From the NCBI GenBank assembly GCA_964637655.1, contig CAZWUZ010000260.1, positions 1 through 5,390 on the forward strand: 5,390 bases of DNA, read 5' to 3'. The translations under genes were made by a program, and so were the position numbers. The stretch's first letter is position 1. Every line of letters begins with the position of its first letter. Below, piece by piece: positions 4,177-5,390 of the stretch. Source of the DNA: CAZWUZ01 sp964637655 [NCBI: uncultured bacterium] (GTDB taxonomy: Bacteria; DAOPZR01). Below the pieces are notes generated by a model, which saw only the letters and a program-made list of their open reading frames with translations, was not told the origin of the DNA and searched no databases.

Positions 4177-5361
4177 ATGAAGATTGCCCTAAGCGACTTG
4201 AAAAATGAATATGGCGAGGAAGACCCTGCCGCTGTGGTCATGAACGGGGTGCGCATTCCCCTGTCCGGCGAAAAACGGTTTTCGCGCTGGTATTATGACA
4301 AGGCGCTGAAAAGGGGAACCGAGTTATCGCGGTTCATGGATGGCTCGGCTGCCATAACCGCTTCTGAACTTCAGCGTGAATGGCCCGGTTGGGATGACGG
4401 GCAGCGCCTTGAATTCTGCCAGGCCTGTTCGTGGCTGCAGGGACAGTCAGATTTTCCGGAGATGCTCAGTTTCATTATGCGGTATGGCGGCCCGCAAGAC
4501 TGGCAGGGAATAGCCCTGATAGTTGCTTCCGTACTGCCGCTTGCCGAGGCACACGAACTGCTCAATCAGGCCCTCGCAGCGACTGAACATGGATTGCGCG
4601 CAAACCTGCTGCAGGCAATTGCCTGCAGCAGGCATCCCGAGGCCGAGGCAATCCTCCGCCGGGAACTGGCTGCGCTCATGGCGCACAAGGCGACGTGGAA
4701 GAATGACAAATACTCAAACGAGATGGCATTTGATGCGACAGTCTGCGTAAAGCATCTGATCGGCGAACTTGGCGTGCAGGCGACTGAGTTTGAAGAGCAG
4801 GTGCGCAAACTATCGCAGCATGTGTGTCCGCTCAACCGCGATATCTGCCGTAATTATCTATTCACGTACTACCCGTGGATGCCGCAATCACCGTGTCCGC
4901 TGGGACGGCCGGAAAGCGCACAACCGGGGCTGCTGTCGCCGGGCAATCCGCTGTGGGGGACGAGCCGGCTATGGCACTGGTCAACGCGGATGATGGCAGC
5001 ATGCGCTGTCGTTGCCATGTGCAGCCTGTTCCTGATGTTTGGCAGTGTGGCGTATCAATGTGTATCCGCTGCGCTGATGAGCGCACCGCCGGACACAGTA
5101 CATATGGGCTTGCGACAACCCGTTCCCCTTGTTGCGTTGTCTGTGGCCGCGGCAGCCCTCATCCTGATGGTTGCGGCCGGTGTTGCAGGCCGCCGGTGGC
5201 GCGCCATTGGCATACTGCTGGTATTGCTCGCCTGCATCGCGGGAACGACGCTGCTGGGCATGATGTTCGTGCCATCATTGACGCATGCGCTGCTTTGGAC
5301 AACCGTTGGCAGGCAATGTCCTTTGCACCCGACGCGTCCGCACAGTGGTATCGTGCCGTGA
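4177..5361 (+). CDS. Uncharacterised protein: HEAT-like helical N-terminal region plus three C-terminal membrane helices; 3' end possibly frameshifted
   Basis: As read, this gives 394 residues. I do not recognise the family. Residues about 60-215 are a run of amphipathic helices (including ALIVASVLPLAEAHELLNQAL and LLQAIACSRHPEAEAILRREL) whose pattern resembles HEAT/armadillo-type helical repeats, suggesting a protein-protein interaction surface. A Pro/Gly-rich linker (about 235-262) leads to predicted membrane helices at about 272-294, 316-337 and 343-365. The soluble part is therefore probably cytoplasmic, on a membrane anchor. The ATG at 4177 has only a modest ribosome site (AGAGGG at 4158-4163, AGG at 4172-4174), and a tiny ATG-AGT-AGG-TAA frame precedes it at 4166. 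The last 30 residues look unnatural, whereas another frame over the same bases reads as ordinary protein to a stop at 5373-5375; a frameshift near 5250-5300 would give a slightly longer protein. It is the third gene of the putative envelope operon. Confidence 0.7.
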   Translation: MKIALSDLKNEYGEEDPAAVVMNGVRIPLSGEKRFSRWYYDKALKRGTELSRFMDGSAAITASELQREWPGWDDGQRLEFCQACSWLQGQSDFPEMLSFIMRYGGPQDWQGIALIVASVLPLAEAHELLNQALAATEHGLRANLLQAIACSRHPEAEAILRRELAALMAHKATWKNDKYSNEMAFDATVCVKHLIGELGVQATEFEEQVRKLSQHVCPLNRDICRNYLFTYYPWMPQSPCPLGRPESAQPGLLSPGNPLWGTSRLWHWSTRMMAACAVVAMCSLFLMFGSVAYQCVSAALMSAPPDTVHMGLRQPVPLVALSVAAAALILMVAAGVAGRRWRAIGILLVLLACIAGTTLLGMMFVPSLTHALLWTTVGRQCPLHPTRPHSGIVP

Positions 5362-5374
5362 AAGAGCGGGACTG

Positions 5375-5390
5375 ATGATGAGCACGGCTC
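5375..5390 (+). CDS. Possible start of the next gene (truncated by window end)
   Basis: ATG-ATG-AGC-ACG-GCT begins at 5375, overlapping by one base (TGATG) the TGA at 5373-5375 that ends the alternative frame of the preceding gene. This is the classic layout of translationally coupled genes. AAAGAGCGGG (5361-5370) could serve as a weak ribosome site. Only five codons are visible, so identity is unknown; ATG 5378 is an equally possible start. Confidence 0.35.

Overview
The window looks like an accessory stretch of a moderately GC-rich Gram-negative chromosome, probably a proteobacterium. The evidence is E. coli-like TTGACA/TATAAT promoters, clear Shine-Dalgarno sites, a lipobox signal peptide, a MazEF pair that closely resembles the E. 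coli one, and GC-rich palindromic intergenic repeats of a kind common in beta- and gammaproteobacteria. The taxonomic call is inference. All genes I can support lie on the plus strand.

Left part (1-1118). The 3' end of a gene that looks like a B12-binding radical SAM protein stops at 212. A near-consensus sigma70 promoter overlaps its stop codon and drives a mazE-mazF toxin-antitoxin operon (264-841; the two reading frames overlap by 7 bases). A 70-residue HicB-type antitoxin follows at 906-1118. No intact hicA is present, but the 64-base gap upstream of hicB contains what may be a frameshifted scrap of one.

Middle part (1119-3013). An AAA+ ATPase of the DUF4143 type (1501-2646), with an intact Walker A motif, Walker B motif and C-terminal D...ExK motif, sits between two copies of a compound repeat. 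Module A (73 bp) is in direct orientation at 1144-1216 and 2680-2752. Module B (133 bp, two strong hairpins) follows each A copy after exactly 4 bases, but is inverted in the second copy. The ATPase therefore has direct repeats that could excise it and inverted repeats that could flip it. Its promoter region carries a perfect 11-bp palindrome immediately downstream of the -35 box.

Right part (3014-5390). Three uncharacterised genes follow in the same orientation: a lipoprotein with a beta-sandwich-like domain, a small four-helix membrane protein, and a larger protein with a soluble, HEAT-like helical N-terminal part and three C-terminal membrane helices. They look like one envelope-associated operon of unknown function. 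The last gene shows signs of a frameshift near its 3' end, and another gene appears to begin at 5375.

Taken together, a toxin-antitoxin and orphan-antitoxin cluster, a repeat-bounded ATPase and a novel-looking envelope operon suggest a plastic genomic island. I do not see a clearly new system that the sequence alone can prove. The best candidates are the repeat-bounded ATPase unit and the 3014-5375 envelope operon.
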